This document shows, piece by piece, positions 9,067 through 18,523 of a DNA stretch of 64,000 nucleotides (the stretch's first letter is position 1; every line of letters begins with the position of its first letter). Below the pieces are notes generated by a model that did not search any database, was not told the DNA's origin, and saw only the letters and a list, made by a program, of their open reading frames with translations. The position numbers were made by a program, and so were the translations under genes. Source of the DNA: Pseudooceanicola onchidii (GTDB lineage: Bacteria; Pseudomonadota; Alphaproteobacteria; Rhodobacterales; Rhodobacteraceae); assembly GCF_004959925.1 (NCBI RefSeq), contig NZ_SPUW01000004.1, forward strand, positions 62,001-126,000. Direction: 5' to 3'.

Positions 9067-10236
9067 ATGGAGCTGTTCTATTCCGACGCGGACCTCGCCT
9101 TCCGCGACGAGGTCCGCAGTTATCTGGACGACGCGCTGCCCGAGGATATCTCGGGCACCTTTTTCGGATACGGTCGCCATTCCTGGCACCAGATGATCCG
9201 CTGGCACAAGATCCTTGCCGACAAGGGCTGGGTCGCGCCGAACTGGCCTGAGGACCACGGCGGCACGGGCTGGAGCCCGATGCAGCAGTACATTTTCGAC
9301 AGTGAGGCGATGATGGCCGGCGCGCCGCGCCTGCGGCCCTTTGGATTGAAGATGATCGGCCCGGTGCTGATTCGGTTCGGGTCCGAGGCGCAGAAAAAGC
9401 GGTTCCTGCCGCGCATCCTGAGCGCTGACGATTACTGGTGCCAGGGCTTTTCAGAACCCGGCGCCGGGTCCGATCTGGCCGCACTGAAGACCCGCGCGGT
9501 TTGGGACGGCGACGCCTATGTCGTCAACGGTCAGAAGACATGGACCACAACGGCGCAGCATGCGGACTGGATGTTCACGCTGGTCCGTACGGACCCGGAT
9601 GCCGAGCGGCCGCAGCAGGGGATCTCGATGCTGCTGATCCCCCTCGACAGTCCCGGTGTGACGGTGCGTCCGATCATCACGATCGACGGTGATCACCATG
9701 TGAACGAGGTTTTCCTTGAAGACGTGCGCGTCCCCGCCGACCTGCTGGTCGGAGAGGAGAACAGGGGCTGGACCTATGCCAAGTACCTGCTGGGCAACGA
9801 ACGTGTCAGCATCGCGAACGTCGGGCAGTCGAAGGCCGAGCTGGCGCTGCTGAAACGGCTGGCAGCAAACCGGAAGCGGGGCAACGTCGCCCTGATCGAC
9901 GATCCGGTCTTCGGCATGAAGCTTGCGGACCTCGAGGCGGACTTCCTGGCGCAGGAGGTGACCAACCTGCGGATGCTGTCGCAGGTCCGGCCGGGTCAGG
10001 ACGTCGGTGCGCTGTCGTCCTTCCTGAAGCTGCGCGGATCCGAGATCCAGCAGCGCATACAGGAACTGGCGATGGAAGCCACCGGCGCGTTGGCCGCGCC
10101 GTGGCGCGAAGCGGACCGGCCCCGGACGGACGACTACGGCATGCATGGCTGGCTGAATTCGCGGGCCTTCACCATTTTCGGCGGATCGAGCGAGGTGATG
10201 AAGAACATCGTCGCCAAGCAGATCTTGGGATTCTGA
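9067..10236 (+). CDS. Acyl-CoA dehydrogenase, PimC-like large subunit
   Basis: A 389-residue acyl-CoA dehydrogenase with the motifs W-C-Q-G-F-S-E-P-G-A-G-S-D-L-A (residues ~125-139) and N-G-Q-K-T-W-T-T. The C-terminal position normally holding the catalytic Glu reads I-F-G-G-S-S-E-V, with Gly372 in its place. The overall pattern resembles the large subunit of pimeloyl-CoA dehydrogenase and other heteromeric dehydrogenases, and the next gene is a typical smaller partner. ATG 9067 preferred over ATG 9010, which would put the intercistronic hairpin inside the coding sequence. Probably forms an alpha-2/beta-2 enzyme oxidising a bulky or dicarboxylic acyl-CoA (inference). Confidence 0.9.
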   Translation: MELFYSDADLAFRDEVRSYLDDALPEDISGTFFGYGRHSWHQMIRWHKILADKGWVAPNWPEDHGGTGWSPMQQYIFDSEAMMAGAPRLRPFGLKMIGPVLIRFGSEAQKKRFLPRILSADDYWCQGFSEPGAGSDLAALKTRAVWDGDAYVVNGQKTWTTTAQHADWMFTLVRTDPDAERPQQGISMLLIPLDSPGVTVRPIITIDGDHHVNEVFLEDVRVPADLLVGEENRGWTYAKYLLGNERVSIANVGQSKAELALLKRLAANRKRGNVALIDDPVFGMKLADLEADFLAQEVTNLRMLSQVRPGQDVGALSSFLKLRGSEIQQRIQELAMEATGALAAPWREADRPRTDDYGMHGWLNSRAFTIFGGSSEVMKNIVAKQILGF

Positions 10237-10246
10237 GGAGATGGCC

Positions 10247-11260
10247 ATGGATTTCTCACCGACCGACGACCAACGGATGATCGCCGACAGTTTTGCCCGG
10301 GTCTTCGAGGGCGGCGGCGGACAGGCCGAGCTGGACGAGTTGGGCCTGCTGCTGGCGGCCCATCCCGAGGCGACGGGCGGCTTTGGCGCGGGCGTGGCCG
10401 ACCTTGTCCCGGCGCTTGTCGAATGCGGCCGCGCGGCGACACAGGCCCCGGTGATCGGCGCGGCCTTTCTGCCGGGGCTGGCGCTGACCCGTGCCGGGAT
10501 CTGGGCCGAAGGACCCGCATGCCTGGACCCGGAAGCCGAAGTGCGGATCGACGATGACCGGCTGACAGGCGTCCTGCCGGTGGTGCCCGGGGCGGATGTG
10601 GCGGACAGGCTGGTCATGTGCCTGCCGGACGACCGTCTGGCCGTGGTACCTTTGTCCGTGGCCGAGGTCGTGCCATTTGCTCTGGTAGACGGGCGGGGCG
10701 CCGCAGAGGTGCGGCTGGACGGGGCACGGGCCACGATCACCGACACGGTGCCGGGTCTGACCGGGGCGATTCAGGACAGTGCCGTGACGCTTTACGCCGC
10801 CGAGGCGCTTGGCGCGCTTTACGCGATCCGCGAGATGACGCAGGCCTATCTGAAAGAGCGCAGGCAGTTCGGTCGGCCGCTTGGATCCTTCCAGGCGCTG
10901 CAGCACGCGATGGTCGATCTTTATCACGACATCGAACATTTCCAGTCGCTGGTCCATCTGGCCGCACGGTGCTGCGACGGGCCAGACGTGGCGATGCGCC
11001 TGCGTTCGGTGTCGGCCTTGAAACGCTATCTGGGTGGGCGGATGCGGAGGGCCGCAGCCTCGGCCATCCAGATGCACGGCGGGATCGGCGTGACCGAGGA
11101 ATACGCGCTTGGACGCTATGTGAAACGCGTGATCGTCGCGGACCTGCTGAACGGCAGCGCGGATGACCACGGGGCCCGTCTGGCCCGGCTGATCGCGGAG
11201 GAAACCCGCGCCGCCGACCGGGCTGCGCCCGCAGACGACCTGAAGGAGAATGTCGCATGA
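10247..11260 (+). CDS. Acyl-CoA dehydrogenase, PimD-like small subunit
   Basis: A 337-residue divergent acyl-CoA dehydrogenase: weak N-terminal and middle domains, but a clear C-terminal helical domain with K-E-R-R-Q-F-G-R-P-L-G-S-F-Q-A-L-Q-H and M-H-G-G-I-G-V-T-E-E. No Y-E-G-T-type catalytic motif is present. It follows the large-subunit gene by 10 bases and is read as its heteromeric partner. Of two in-frame ATGs, the second (10247) sits at good distance from GAGGAG, while the first (10241) abuts it. Its end overlaps the hydratase start (ATGA). Confidence 0.88.
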   Translation: MDFSPTDDQRMIADSFARVFEGGGGQAELDELGLLLAAHPEATGGFGAGVADLVPALVECGRAATQAPVIGAAFLPGLALTRAGIWAEGPACLDPEAEVRIDDDRLTGVLPVVPGADVADRLVMCLPDDRLAVVPLSVAEVVPFALVDGRGAAEVRLDGARATITDTVPGLTGAIQDSAVTLYAAEALGALYAIREMTQAYLKERRQFGRPLGSFQALQHAMVDLYHDIEHFQSLVHLAARCCDGPDVAMRLRSVSALKRYLGGRMRRAAASAIQMHGGIGVTEEYALGRYVKRVIVADLLNGSADDHGARLARLIAEETRAADRAAPADDLKENVA

Positions 11261-12054
11261 GTACCCCTGCAACCGAACTGCGCGTCGAACGTGACGGCGC
11301 GGTCCTGATCCTGTCGCTGGACGGCGCGTCGTCGCGCAATTCGATCAGCCCCCCCGTCTACAAGGCGATCCAGACGCAGGTCATCACGGCGGGCGAGGAT
11401 CCCGGGGTGCGGGCGATCGTGTTGTGCGGGCTGCACGGGTTCTTCAGTTCGGGCGGAAACATCAACAACCTCAAGGAAAGCGCGAACAGCACCATGGCCG
11501 AGGTGTCGGGCAACACCGATGCGCTGAACGCCATGATACTGTCGATCCGGGCCTGTCCGACACCGGTGATCGCCGCGGTCGAGGGCGGCGCGGCCGGGGC
11601 CGGCATGTCGCTGGCGCTGGCCTGTGACATGATCGTCGCGGACGAGGGCGCGAAGTTCGTGGTCGCCTACGTCAAGGTGGGCCTCGCCCCCGACGGCGGC
11701 GTCACGCATTTCCTGAGCGAGGGCCTGCCGCGCCAGCTGGTGAGCGAGATGTGCCTGACCGGCACCCCGGTCGAGGCCGAGCGGCTGCACGCCCTTGGCG
11801 TCGTGAACGCGGTCGTCCCTGCGGGCGAGGCGATCGAGGCGGCCAAGAAGATGGCCGGAAAACTGGCCCTTGGTCCGTCGGGGGCGATGGCGCTTATCAA
11901 GTCCGAAATCGCCGCCGCGCCGCACAACGACCTGGCGACCCAGCTGGTGCTTGAGGCCAGGGGCATCAACACCGCGCGGTTCGGGGCCGAGGCCGCCGAA
12001 GGGCTGGCCGCGTTCCTGGGCAAGCGCAAACCTGACTTCGCAGGAAAGGCGTAA
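11257..12054 (+). CDS. Enoyl-CoA hydratase/isomerase family protein
   Basis: A 265-residue crotonase-fold protein with the oxyanion-hole region F-F-S-S-G-G-N-I-N-N-L (about residue 65) and G-G-A-A-G-A-G-M-S-L-A. The catalytic stretch reads V-K-V-G-L-A-P-D-G-G-V-T, closer to PaaG-type isomerases than to classical hydratases, which have Glu residues here; the exact reaction (hydration, isomerisation or hydrolysis) is open. Translationally coupled to the dehydrogenase pair upstream and three bases from the next dehydrogenase. Confidence 0.9.
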   Translation: MSTPATELRVERDGAVLILSLDGASSRNSISPPVYKAIQTQVITAGEDPGVRAIVLCGLHGFFSSGGNINNLKESANSTMAEVSGNTDALNAMILSIRACPTPVIAAVEGGAAGAGMSLALACDMIVADEGAKFVVAYVKVGLAPDGGVTHFLSEGLPRQLVSEMCLTGTPVEAERLHALGVVNAVVPAGEAIEAAKKMAGKLALGPSGAMALIKSEIAAAPHNDLATQLVLEARGINTARFGAEAAEGLAAFLGKRKPDFAGKA

Positions 12055-12057
12055 GCC

Positions 12058-13227
12058 ATGATCAGGGACAAGGCAAAACTCGACGCGCTTCTGGGCGAGG
12101 TGCATGACTGGGTCCGCAACGTGGCACATCCGAACGAGGACCGCGTGGCCGAGTTGGACGAGGTGCCCGCCGACATCGTGCAGGACATGGCGCAGCGCGG
12201 CTATTTCGGCTGGTCGATCCCCGAGGAATACGGCGGGTTGGGCCTGACGACCGAAGAGCTGGTGATGGGCGCGATGGAGCTGTCGCAATGTGCCGTCGCC
12301 TATCGCGCGCGGGTCGGCACCAACACCGGCATCGGGTCCGAGGCGCTGGTCGCCGACGGCACGGAAGAGCAGAAGCGCAAGTACCTGCCTCTGATGGCAC
12401 GGGGCGAGGCGACGGGCTGCCTTGCGCTGACCGAACCGAACGCAGGATCCGAGGCCAGCAACATCGAAACGACCGCGCGCCGCGAGGGGGATCACTATGT
12501 CCTGAACGGGATGAAGCGGTATATCACCAACGCCCCGATCGCGGATCTCTTTACCGTTTTCGCGCGGACCGAGGACGGCACCAAGGGGGCCAGGGGCGTC
12601 ACCGCCTTCATCGTGGAGCGCGGGTTCAAGGGGCTAAGCACCTCGAAGGGGTACCGGATGATGGGGCAGCGCGGCTCGCCTGTCGGCGAGGTGCATTTCG
12701 ACAACTGCATCGTGCCCGCCGAAAACATCATCGGCGGGGTCGAGGGCGTGGGCTTCAGGACCGCGATGAAGGTGCTGAACAAGCAGCGCATCCACCTTGC
12801 CGCGCTCTGCACCGGTCCGGCGATCCGGATGCTTGACATGGCCTTTGATCATGCCTCGGGACGGGAACAGTTCGGGCAGAAGGTCATCGACTTTCAACTG
12901 GTCGCCGCGCTGCTGGCCGATTGCCGGGCCGAGATCGAGGCCGCGAAGCAGCTGGTCCTCGCCACCGCCCGGTCGCGGGACGACGGCAAGGACATCGCGC
13001 TGGAGGCGTCGATCTGCAAGTACTTCGCGTCCGAGATGTGCGGCCGGGTGGCCGACCGCTGCGTGCAGGTCTTCGGTGGCGCGGGATTTGTCGCCAACCA
13101 TTCCTCGATCGAACGGTACTATCGCGACGTGCGACTGTTCCGCCTGTACGAGGGCACAAGCCAGATTCACCAGCTGAACATCGTCAAGCAGATGCAGCGC
13201 CGTGAAGCTGCGGGCGGGGGACGCTGA
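12058..13227 (+). CDS. Acyl-CoA dehydrogenase with canonical catalytic Glu
   Basis: A 389-residue dehydrogenase with A-L-T-E-P-N-A-G-S-E-A-S-N and a C-terminal L-Y-E-G-T-S-Q-I, placing the catalytic base at Glu365 as in short/medium-chain acyl-CoA dehydrogenases. It is the only one of the eight dehydrogenases in the window with this textbook motif. It makes a 2-enoyl-CoA and passes electrons to ETF. Last gene of the run that starts at 4795; a weak GGCCCGG/CCGGGCC hairpin (13305-13330) lies downstream. Confidence 0.93.
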   Translation: MIRDKAKLDALLGEVHDWVRNVAHPNEDRVAELDEVPADIVQDMAQRGYFGWSIPEEYGGLGLTTEELVMGAMELSQCAVAYRARVGTNTGIGSEALVADGTEEQKRKYLPLMARGEATGCLALTEPNAGSEASNIETTARREGDHYVLNGMKRYITNAPIADLFTVFARTEDGTKGARGVTAFIVERGFKGLSTSKGYRMMGQRGSPVGEVHFDNCIVPAENIIGGVEGVGFRTAMKVLNKQRIHLAALCTGPAIRMLDMAFDHASGREQFGQKVIDFQLVAALLADCRAEIEAAKQLVLATARSRDDGKDIALEASICKYFASEMCGRVADRCVQVFGGAGFVANHSSIERYYRDVRLFRLYEGTSQIHQLNIVKQMQRREAAGGGR

Positions 13228-13706
13228 CCGCCACGACATGGGGCTCCGGTGCGCCATGTGCGGACGGCAGATCTCCCGAAACGCTCAGGCGTCCGCCGCG
13301 CCCGGGCCCGGCTGTCCCGTGCCCCGGGCCTCCCATGATCCGTCGTAAATCGCGGCTGGTCTTCCAGCGCGCGCAGACCCGGCGCGGGGGCCCGGTCCGT
13401 CCTGTGCGGTCAGTTCCATGATCGGCACATGGACCGGCTCTGGCCTGATCTTGGTGACGGGCGCTGGCGGTTTCATCCCGTCGATGCCCGCATAGGATAA
13501 TGGTGGTCAGGCAGGGTGAGCCGTCGAGACGCATTTACGCGCCACGTCCGTCACAACCAATTGATGACGCTCATATATCCTCCAAAAATCAAAAAGAGAA
13601 GATTGCGCCACCGGCACCGCGGCGCGACCGTTTTCACATATGTGACAGTCCGCCTTTGCACCAAATAGATGTTGATCGGTGCAGGAGAGCTTCCTATCCT
13701 GCGGCT
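13228..13706. other. Intergenic region without a convincing gene
   Basis: About 480 bases separate the dehydrogenase operon from TTT system 1. A GC-rich inverted repeat GGCCCGG (13305-13311)/CCGGGCC (13324-13330) may end upstream transcription. The minus strand has a short open stretch (about 13500 to 13285) ending in I-Y-D-G-S-W, faintly like a rhodanese tail, with no recognisable upstream part; I do not call a gene. From about 13540 the sequence becomes AT-richer and probably carries the promoter for the TctC gene. Confidence 0.5.
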
Positions 13707-13725
13707 GACTGACCGGTTGGTCAGC
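13707..13725. promoter_or_regulatory. TetR-type operator, site A (upstream of TTT system 1)
   Basis: CTGACCGGTTGGTCAG at 13709-13724 is an inverted repeat with 6-bp arms around GGTT, 37 bases upstream of the TctC ATG. It matches the motif Y-TGACCG-S-N-Y-R-GTCAG found at three other places (36852, 39418, 39486), one of them directly in front of the tetR gene. Read as an operator of that TetR protein. Confidence 0.72.
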
Positions 13726-13760
13726 GGCGGTGGATGCCGCCAGTAGTGGAGGAGGAACCC

Positions 13761-14708
13761 ATGAAGAAAATCGTCGCGGCCCTGGCCGCCTGCCTTGTCG
13801 CATCTGCCGTTCAGGCCGAGGACTACCCCGCCGAAACCGTGACCATCGTCGTGCCCTATTCCGCAGGTGGCGTCACCGACAGCTATGCCCGGATGATCCA
13901 GCCCGCGCTGCAGGAAAGATGGGGCCAGACCGTCATCGTCGAGAACAAGCCGGGGTCGGGATCGATGGTCGGGGCGATGGATGTCGCCCGTGCGGATCCG
14001 GATGGGACGCGCATCCTGATGACGGCCTATGGCGTCATTTCGAACGAAGTACTGATGCCCGACATCCCGTTCGACCTGGCTGACCTGTCGCCGGTCTACA
14101 TGCTGGGCCGCGGGTCCAACATGCTGATCATGCGTCCCGACTACCCGATGGACGACATCACCGACATCGTCGCCTGGGCCAAGGAGCATCCGGGTGAGTT
14201 GAAGCTGGCGTCCTCGGGCGTGGGGGCAAGCCCGCACATCGCGGCAGAATTGCTGGCCAACGTCGCGGGCTTCGACTTCCTGCACATCCCCTACCAGGGC
14301 AGCGCGCCGTCGCGCCTTGATGTGATCGCGGGCCGGGTGGACGGCATGATGGACGGGATCTCTTCGGTGGCCTACGTCGAATCCGGTGACATCAAAGCGA
14401 TCGCCCTTGCCGCCGAGGAACGTCACCCGTCGCTGCCGGATGTTCCCACCTTCAAGGAAAAGGGCATCGACTTCGTCTTCGGGACGATCTTCGGTTTCTA
14501 CGTCCCCAAGGACACCCCGCAAGAGGTTCAGGACGAGATCTTCGCCGCCCTTGATGCCGCGCTGCATGTCCCCGAGACCGAGGCGCTGTTGAACAAGCAG
14601 GGGATGGACACCACCCGCCGGACCCAGGCCGAATTCCAGGAGATCGTGGCCAAGGAACTCGACCAGCTCAAGGAGCTTGTCGCCAAGGGCCGACTGACCC
14701 CCCAGTAA
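13761..14708 (+). CDS. tctC: TTT transporter solute-binding protein TctC/Bug family (system 1)
   Basis: A 315-residue periplasmic protein with a signal peptide (M-K-K-I-V-A-A-L-A-A-C-L-V-A-S-A-V-Q-A, cleavage before E-D). The mature N-terminus has the Bug hallmark V-P-Y-S-A-G-G-V-T-D, then V-E-N-K-P-G-S-G-S. It binds a carboxylate, often citrate or another di/tricarboxylate, for the TctAB permease encoded next. Start at ATG 13761 behind GGAGGAGG; the upstream in-frame codons are not signal-peptide-like. Under a TetR-type operator and followed by a 13-bp-stem hairpin. Confidence 0.94.
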   Translation: MKKIVAALAACLVASAVQAEDYPAETVTIVVPYSAGGVTDSYARMIQPALQERWGQTVIVENKPGSGSMVGAMDVARADPDGTRILMTAYGVISNEVLMPDIPFDLADLSPVYMLGRGSNMLIMRPDYPMDDITDIVAWAKEHPGELKLASSGVGASPHIAAELLANVAGFDFLHIPYQGSAPSRLDVIAGRVDGMMDGISSVAYVESGDIKAIALAAEERHPSLPDVPTFKEKGIDFVFGTIFGFYVPKDTPQEVQDEIFAALDAALHVPETEALLNKQGMDTTRRTQAEFQEIVAKELDQLKELVAKGRLTPQ

Positions 14709-14717
14709 CATGTGTCA

Positions 14718-14747
14718 AAACCCCGGCGCGCGATCGCGCCGGGGTTT
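14718..14747 (+). terminator. Strong hairpin between tctC and tctB
   Basis: AAACCCCGGCGCG (14718-14730), loop CGAT, CGCGCCGGGGTTT (14735-14747): a perfect 13-bp stem starting 10 bases after the tctC stop. The TTT at its base resembles an intrinsic terminator with a short tail. As tctBA follow without an obvious new promoter, it probably acts as a partial terminator giving more binding protein than permease. Confidence 0.75.
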
Positions 14748-14776
14748 CTGACTGAAAAAGGAAAAGGTTGAGGGTG

Positions 14777-15232
14777 ATGCGTTCTATTTGGTCAAAAGAT
14801 GTGGCGACGGCCGTGCTCATCATCGTGCTGGGCGTGGCCGTTCTGCTTTACGCGCAGGGGCACTACAAGTTCGGCAGTTTCAGGTCTCCGGGACCCGGCC
14901 TGTTCCCGGTCCTGGTATCCGGCGTTCTGGCGGTCGTGGGCGTCGGCCTGTTGATCCAGGCGCTGATGCAGGGGACCGCGCCCGAAGACGTCCGGTTCGC
15001 CTGGCGCCCGTTCATCCTGATCCTCGGGGCCATCGCGGTCTTTGCCGTCACGTATCCCGTGACCGGGGTCGCGCCCTCCGTCTTTCTGATGGTGATCATC
15101 AGCAGTTATTCCGACAATAAGCTGCCCCTGAAGAACAAGGTCCTGCTGGCATCGATCGTGACGGTCATCGCGGTGGTCCTGTTCACAATGATCCTCGGCG
15201 TCAGACTGCCTGTCATCGCGGGGGTCTGGTAA
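14777..15232 (+). CDS. tctB: TTT transporter small permease subunit TctB (system 1)
   Basis: A 151-residue membrane protein with four hydrophobic helices and the TctB-typical loop F-R-S-P-G-P-G-L-F-P after the first one. With TctA it forms the membrane part of a TTT carrier. ATG 14777 has GAGGG just upstream; a TTG at 14768 in frame is possible. The stop codon abuts the tctA ATG. Confidence 0.92.
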   Translation: MRSIWSKDVATAVLIIVLGVAVLLYAQGHYKFGSFRSPGPGLFPVLVSGVLAVVGVGLLIQALMQGTAPEDVRFAWRPFILILGAIAVFAVTYPVTGVAPSVFLMVIISSYSDNKLPLKNKVLLASIVTVIAVVLFTMILGVRLPVIAGVW

Positions 15233-16768
15233 ATGTCGACCATTCTTGACAATGCGATGCTGGGACTGGGCGTCGCCTTTCAGCCCTACAACCTTGCCTT
15301 CTGCTTCCTCGGGGTCTTCCTTGGAACTATCCTTGGCGTCATTCCGGGCATCGGTGTGCTGGTCTCGATCTCGCTGCTGTTCCCGATCACCTTCCATGTC
15401 GAACCAGTTGCCGCGCTGGTGCTGCTGGCAGGCATCTACTATGGCACGACCTACGGCGGGTCGACCTCGGCCATCCTGTTGAACGTGCCGGGCACGCCGT
15501 CGTCGGCGGTGGCCTGTCTGGACGGGCATCCGATGGCGCAGAAGGGCCGGGCGGCCACGGCGCTGTTCATGACCACCGTCGCGAGCTTCTTCGGCGGGTC
15601 GGTCGGGATCATCATGCTGATGGGCTTTTCGCCGGTCATTGCCGCCTCTGCCGTGCAATTCGGATCGGCAGAGTATTTCGCGCTGATGGTTCTGGGCCTG
15701 ATCGCCGCGTCGACCATCGCCTCGGGGTCGATGTTGAAGGGGATCGCGATGGTCCTGATCGGCATCCTGATGGGGCTGGTCGGATCGGACGTCTATACCG
15801 GGACCCTGCGCTTCACCTTCGGACAAATGGCGTTGTTCGAAGGCATCTCGATCATCGCGCTGGCCATGGGCATCTTCGGCGTGACCGAGGTGATCCATTC
15901 GGTTCTCAACATCAAGAAGGCGGGTGAGGCGAACCACGACCTGTCGTTCCGCGCCATGCTGCCGACCAGGCAGGAGATGCGCGACAGCTGGATGCCGATG
16001 ATCCGCGGGTCGATGATCGGGTCGTTCTTCGGTGCATTGCCCGGAACCGGTGGCCTGATCGCGGCCTACATGAGCTACGCGACGGAAAAGCGGGTCGGCA
16101 AGACAGAGACATTCGGCAAGGGCGCCATCCAAGGCGTGACGGGGCCCGAGTCGGCCAACAACGCCGCCGACCAGACCGCCTTTATTCCGACGCTGACGCT
16201 TGGCATCCCGGGCTCGCCGACCATGGCGATCATCCTGGGCGTCCTGATCATCCACGGAATCGAGCCGGGGCCTATGGTCGTGGTCAACCAGCCCGACCTT
16301 TTTTGGGGCCTGGTGATGAGCTTCTGGGTTGGCAACCTGATGCTGCTGATCCTGAACATCCCCATGGTGGGCCTGTGGGTCCGGCTGCTGCGCATTCCGT
16401 TCCACCTGATGTACCCGGCGATCCTGATGTTCATCGTGATGGGTGTCCTGACCACCTACAACGACGAGATACAGGTCTGGGTCGTGCTGATCTGCGGCGC
16501 ATTCGGCTATCTGCTGCGATACCTCGGGATGCAGGCCGCGCCGCTGATCCTGGGTTTCGTGCTGGGCCCGATGATGGAGGAGCACTTCCGGCGGACCCTG
16601 TTGCTGAACGGCGGTGACTTCACGGCCTTTGCGGGCAGCGCGATCTCTCAGGTCTGTCTCGGGGTTTCGGCGCTGTTGCTGGTCTATGGGCTTTTCGTGA
16701 CCTACCGCACACGGCTCAGGACCGTGCAGGCGCAGCGAAGCGTCTCGTCCAGAAATTCACAGGTGTGA
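15233..16768 (+). CDS. tctA: TTT transporter large permease subunit TctA (system 1)
   Basis: A 511-residue polytopic protein (about 11-12 hydrophobic segments) with the TctA motifs G-V-I-P-G-I-G (early), Y-Y-G-T-T-Y-G-G-S-T-S-A-I-L, and later G-A-L-P-G-T-G-G and T-L-G-I-P-G-S-P. It is the main translocating subunit of system 1 and starts one base after the tctB stop. It ends 102 bases before the AlkK-like ligase gene, which may share the transcript. Confidence 0.94.
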   Translation: MSTILDNAMLGLGVAFQPYNLAFCFLGVFLGTILGVIPGIGVLVSISLLFPITFHVEPVAALVLLAGIYYGTTYGGSTSAILLNVPGTPSSAVACLDGHPMAQKGRAATALFMTTVASFFGGSVGIIMLMGFSPVIAASAVQFGSAEYFALMVLGLIAASTIASGSMLKGIAMVLIGILMGLVGSDVYTGTLRFTFGQMALFEGISIIALAMGIFGVTEVIHSVLNIKKAGEANHDLSFRAMLPTRQEMRDSWMPMIRGSMIGSFFGALPGTGGLIAAYMSYATEKRVGKTETFGKGAIQGVTGPESANNAADQTAFIPTLTLGIPGSPTMAIILGVLIIHGIEPGPMVVVNQPDLFWGLVMSFWVGNLMLLILNIPMVGLWVRLLRIPFHLMYPAILMFIVMGVLTTYNDEIQVWVVLICGAFGYLLRYLGMQAAPLILGFVLGPMMEEHFRRTLLLNGGDFTAFAGSAISQVCLGVSALLLVYGLFVTYRTRLRTVQAQRSVSSRNSQV

Positions 16769-16870
16769 AGTTCGGGTTCACATAAGGGTTTTTCTTTGAC
16801 TCCTACCCCGAGGCGTGACGAAATCGACCCAGGGGCGGAGCGGAGGCTGCCCCCATAGGGAGGAGGCCAT

Positions 16871-18523
16871 ATGCTTGGTCTGATGCAGGAGCGGCCGCTT
16901 CTGATTTCAAGTTTGCTTGAACACGCGGCCTGTTATCACGCTGACAGGGAAATCGTGTCCAGGACCTGCGAAGGCCGCCTTCGCCGGGATACGTACCGTA
17001 CGCTTGCACATCGCTCGCGGCAGCTGGCCCATGCCCTGATCCGCATGGGCGTGAAACCCGGCGACCGCGTGGCATCGCTGGCCTGGAACACGCATCGCCA
17101 TCTTGAGCTGTACTACGCGGTTTCCGGCATCGGGGCGGTGTTGCACACGGTCAATCCGCGACTGTTTCCGGAACAGCTGACCTACATCATCAACCACGCC
17201 GGCGCGAAGGTCGTGATGTATGACATCACCTTTGACAAGCTGGTCGCGGATCTGCGCCCGACACTGGATCATGTAAAGACCTATGTCGCCCTGACGGATG
17301 CCGATCACATGGCCGGAATGCCAGAGGGATCGCTGTGCTACGAGGACCTGCTGGCCGCCGAGCCGACCGAATTCGACTGGCCGGTCTTCGACGAGAATAC
17401 CGCATCCGGGCTGTGCTATACCTCGGGGACGACGGGCAATCCGAAGGGCGTGCTGTATTCGCACCGCTCGACCCTGCTGCACGCGATGATGCTGTGTCAG
17501 GTCGACGGTCTGGCGCTGTCCAGCCGTGACGCGACCCTGCTGTGCGTTCCGCTGTTTCATGTGAATGCCTGGGGCGTGCCCTACGGCTCTCCTCTGTGTG
17601 GGGCCAAGCTGGTGCTGCCGGGGCCGAACCTTGACGGGAAAAGCCTCTACGAGCTGGCCAAGACCGAAGGCTGCACCTTCTCGCTTGGCGTGCCGACGGT
17701 CTGGATGGGGTTCCTGGACCATATCGAAAAGACCGGTGCCGATGCGAAGTCCGAGCTGATGATGCAGCGGCTGATCGTCGGTGGATCGGCCGCGCCCAAG
17801 TCGCTGATGCGCAAGCTGGACGATCTGGGCATCCACGCCTTCCAGGCTTGGGGGATGAGCGAGACAGGGCCGGTGGCCACGGTCGCCCATGCCCTGCCGA
17901 AACACGACGCGCTGAGCGAAGAGGCGCGGTTCGACCTGCGCTGCATGGGTGGGCGCCCGATGTTCGGGGTCGAGCTTCGGCTGATCGACGACGAGGGCAG
18001 GGTGCTGGCGCATGACGGCGACACGCCGGGCGAATTGCAGGTTCGGGGTCCCTGGGTCACCTCGGGCTATTTCGGAGGCGAGGGGACGGGTCCGGATGCC
18101 GAGGGTTGGTTTTCGACCGGGGATATCGCGACGGTGGATCCCGACGGCTTTGTGCGCATCACCGATCGGGCGAAGGACGTGATCAAGTCGGGCGGCGAAT
18201 GGATTTCCTCGATCGACCTCGAAGACGCGGCGATGCGGCATCCGCAGGTGGCGGAGGCGGCCGTCGTGGGCGTGCCGCATCCCAGGTGGCAGGAACGGCC
18301 ACTGCTGGTCGTCGTGCCCAAGGGCGACGCGCCGGACAAGGCGGCGCTGCGCGATTTCCTGACCGATTACGTGGCGCGCTGGTGGCTGCCGGACGATGTC
18401 GTGTTCGTCGACGAACTGCCGCATACGGCGACGGGGAAACTTCAGAAGATGGTGCTGCGCAAAGCCTATGCGGAATACGTGCTGCCGGACGTGGCAACGG
18501 GCAACCGGGGGGCGGCGGAATGA
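16871..18523 (+). CDS. AMP-forming acyl-CoA synthetase, AlkK-like
   Basis: A 550-residue member of the acyl-adenylate-forming superfamily. The P-loop reads [11 protein letters not shown], the hinge/A8 region G-W-F-S-T-G-D-I and [13 protein letters not shown], and the catalytic Lys is in T-G-K-L-Q-K. Its beginning ([15 protein letters not shown]) resembles medium-chain fatty acid:CoA ligase AlkK. It activates a carboxylic acid with ATP and CoA. ATG preceded by GGGAGGAGG. First gene of a tight operon with two dehydrogenases, a hydratase and LivGFHM; its TGA overlaps the next ATG. Confidence 0.92.
   Translation: MLGLMQERPLLISSLLEHAACYHADREIVSRTCEGRLRRDTYRTLAHRSRQLAHALIRMGVKPGDRVASLAWNTHRHLELYYAVSGIGAVLHTVNPRLFPEQLTYIINHAGAKVVMYDITFDKLVADLRPTLDHVKTYVALTDADHMAGMPEGSLCYEDLLAAEPTEFDWPVFDENTASGLCYTSGTTGNPKGVLYSHRSTLLHAMMLCQVDGLALSSRDATLLCVPLFHVNAWGVPYGSPLCGAKLVLPGPNLDGKSLYELAKTEGCTFSLGVPTVWMGFLDHIEKTGADAKSELMMQRLIVGGSAAPKSLMRKLDDLGIHAFQAWGMSETGPVATVAHALPKHDALSEEARFDLRCMGGRPMFGVELRLIDDEGRVLAHDGDTPGELQVRGPWVTSGYFGGEGTGPDAEGWFSTGDIATVDPDGFVRITDRAKDVIKSGGEWISSIDLEDAAMRHPQVAEAAVVGVPHPRWQERPLLVVVPKGDAPDKAALRDFLTDYVARWWLPDDVVFVDELPHTATGKLQKMVLRKAYAEYVLPDVATGNRGAAE

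Noticed and set aside
13285-13500. Minus-strand short frame ending I-Y-D-G-S-W-E-A, faintly like a rhodanese C-terminus
   Set aside because: No upstream rhodanese sequence in any frame and no start with a ribosome site; the match is too short to support even a pseudogene call.
14792-16585. Long open frame antisense to tctB/tctA (about 597 codons)
   Set aside because: Composition artefact of GC-rich coding DNA; the translation is His/Asp/Gln/Arg-rich with no family motif, while the plus-strand genes are unambiguous. The same applies to long antisense frames at 16907-18424, 32042-33769, 40293-42428 and 29103-30524.
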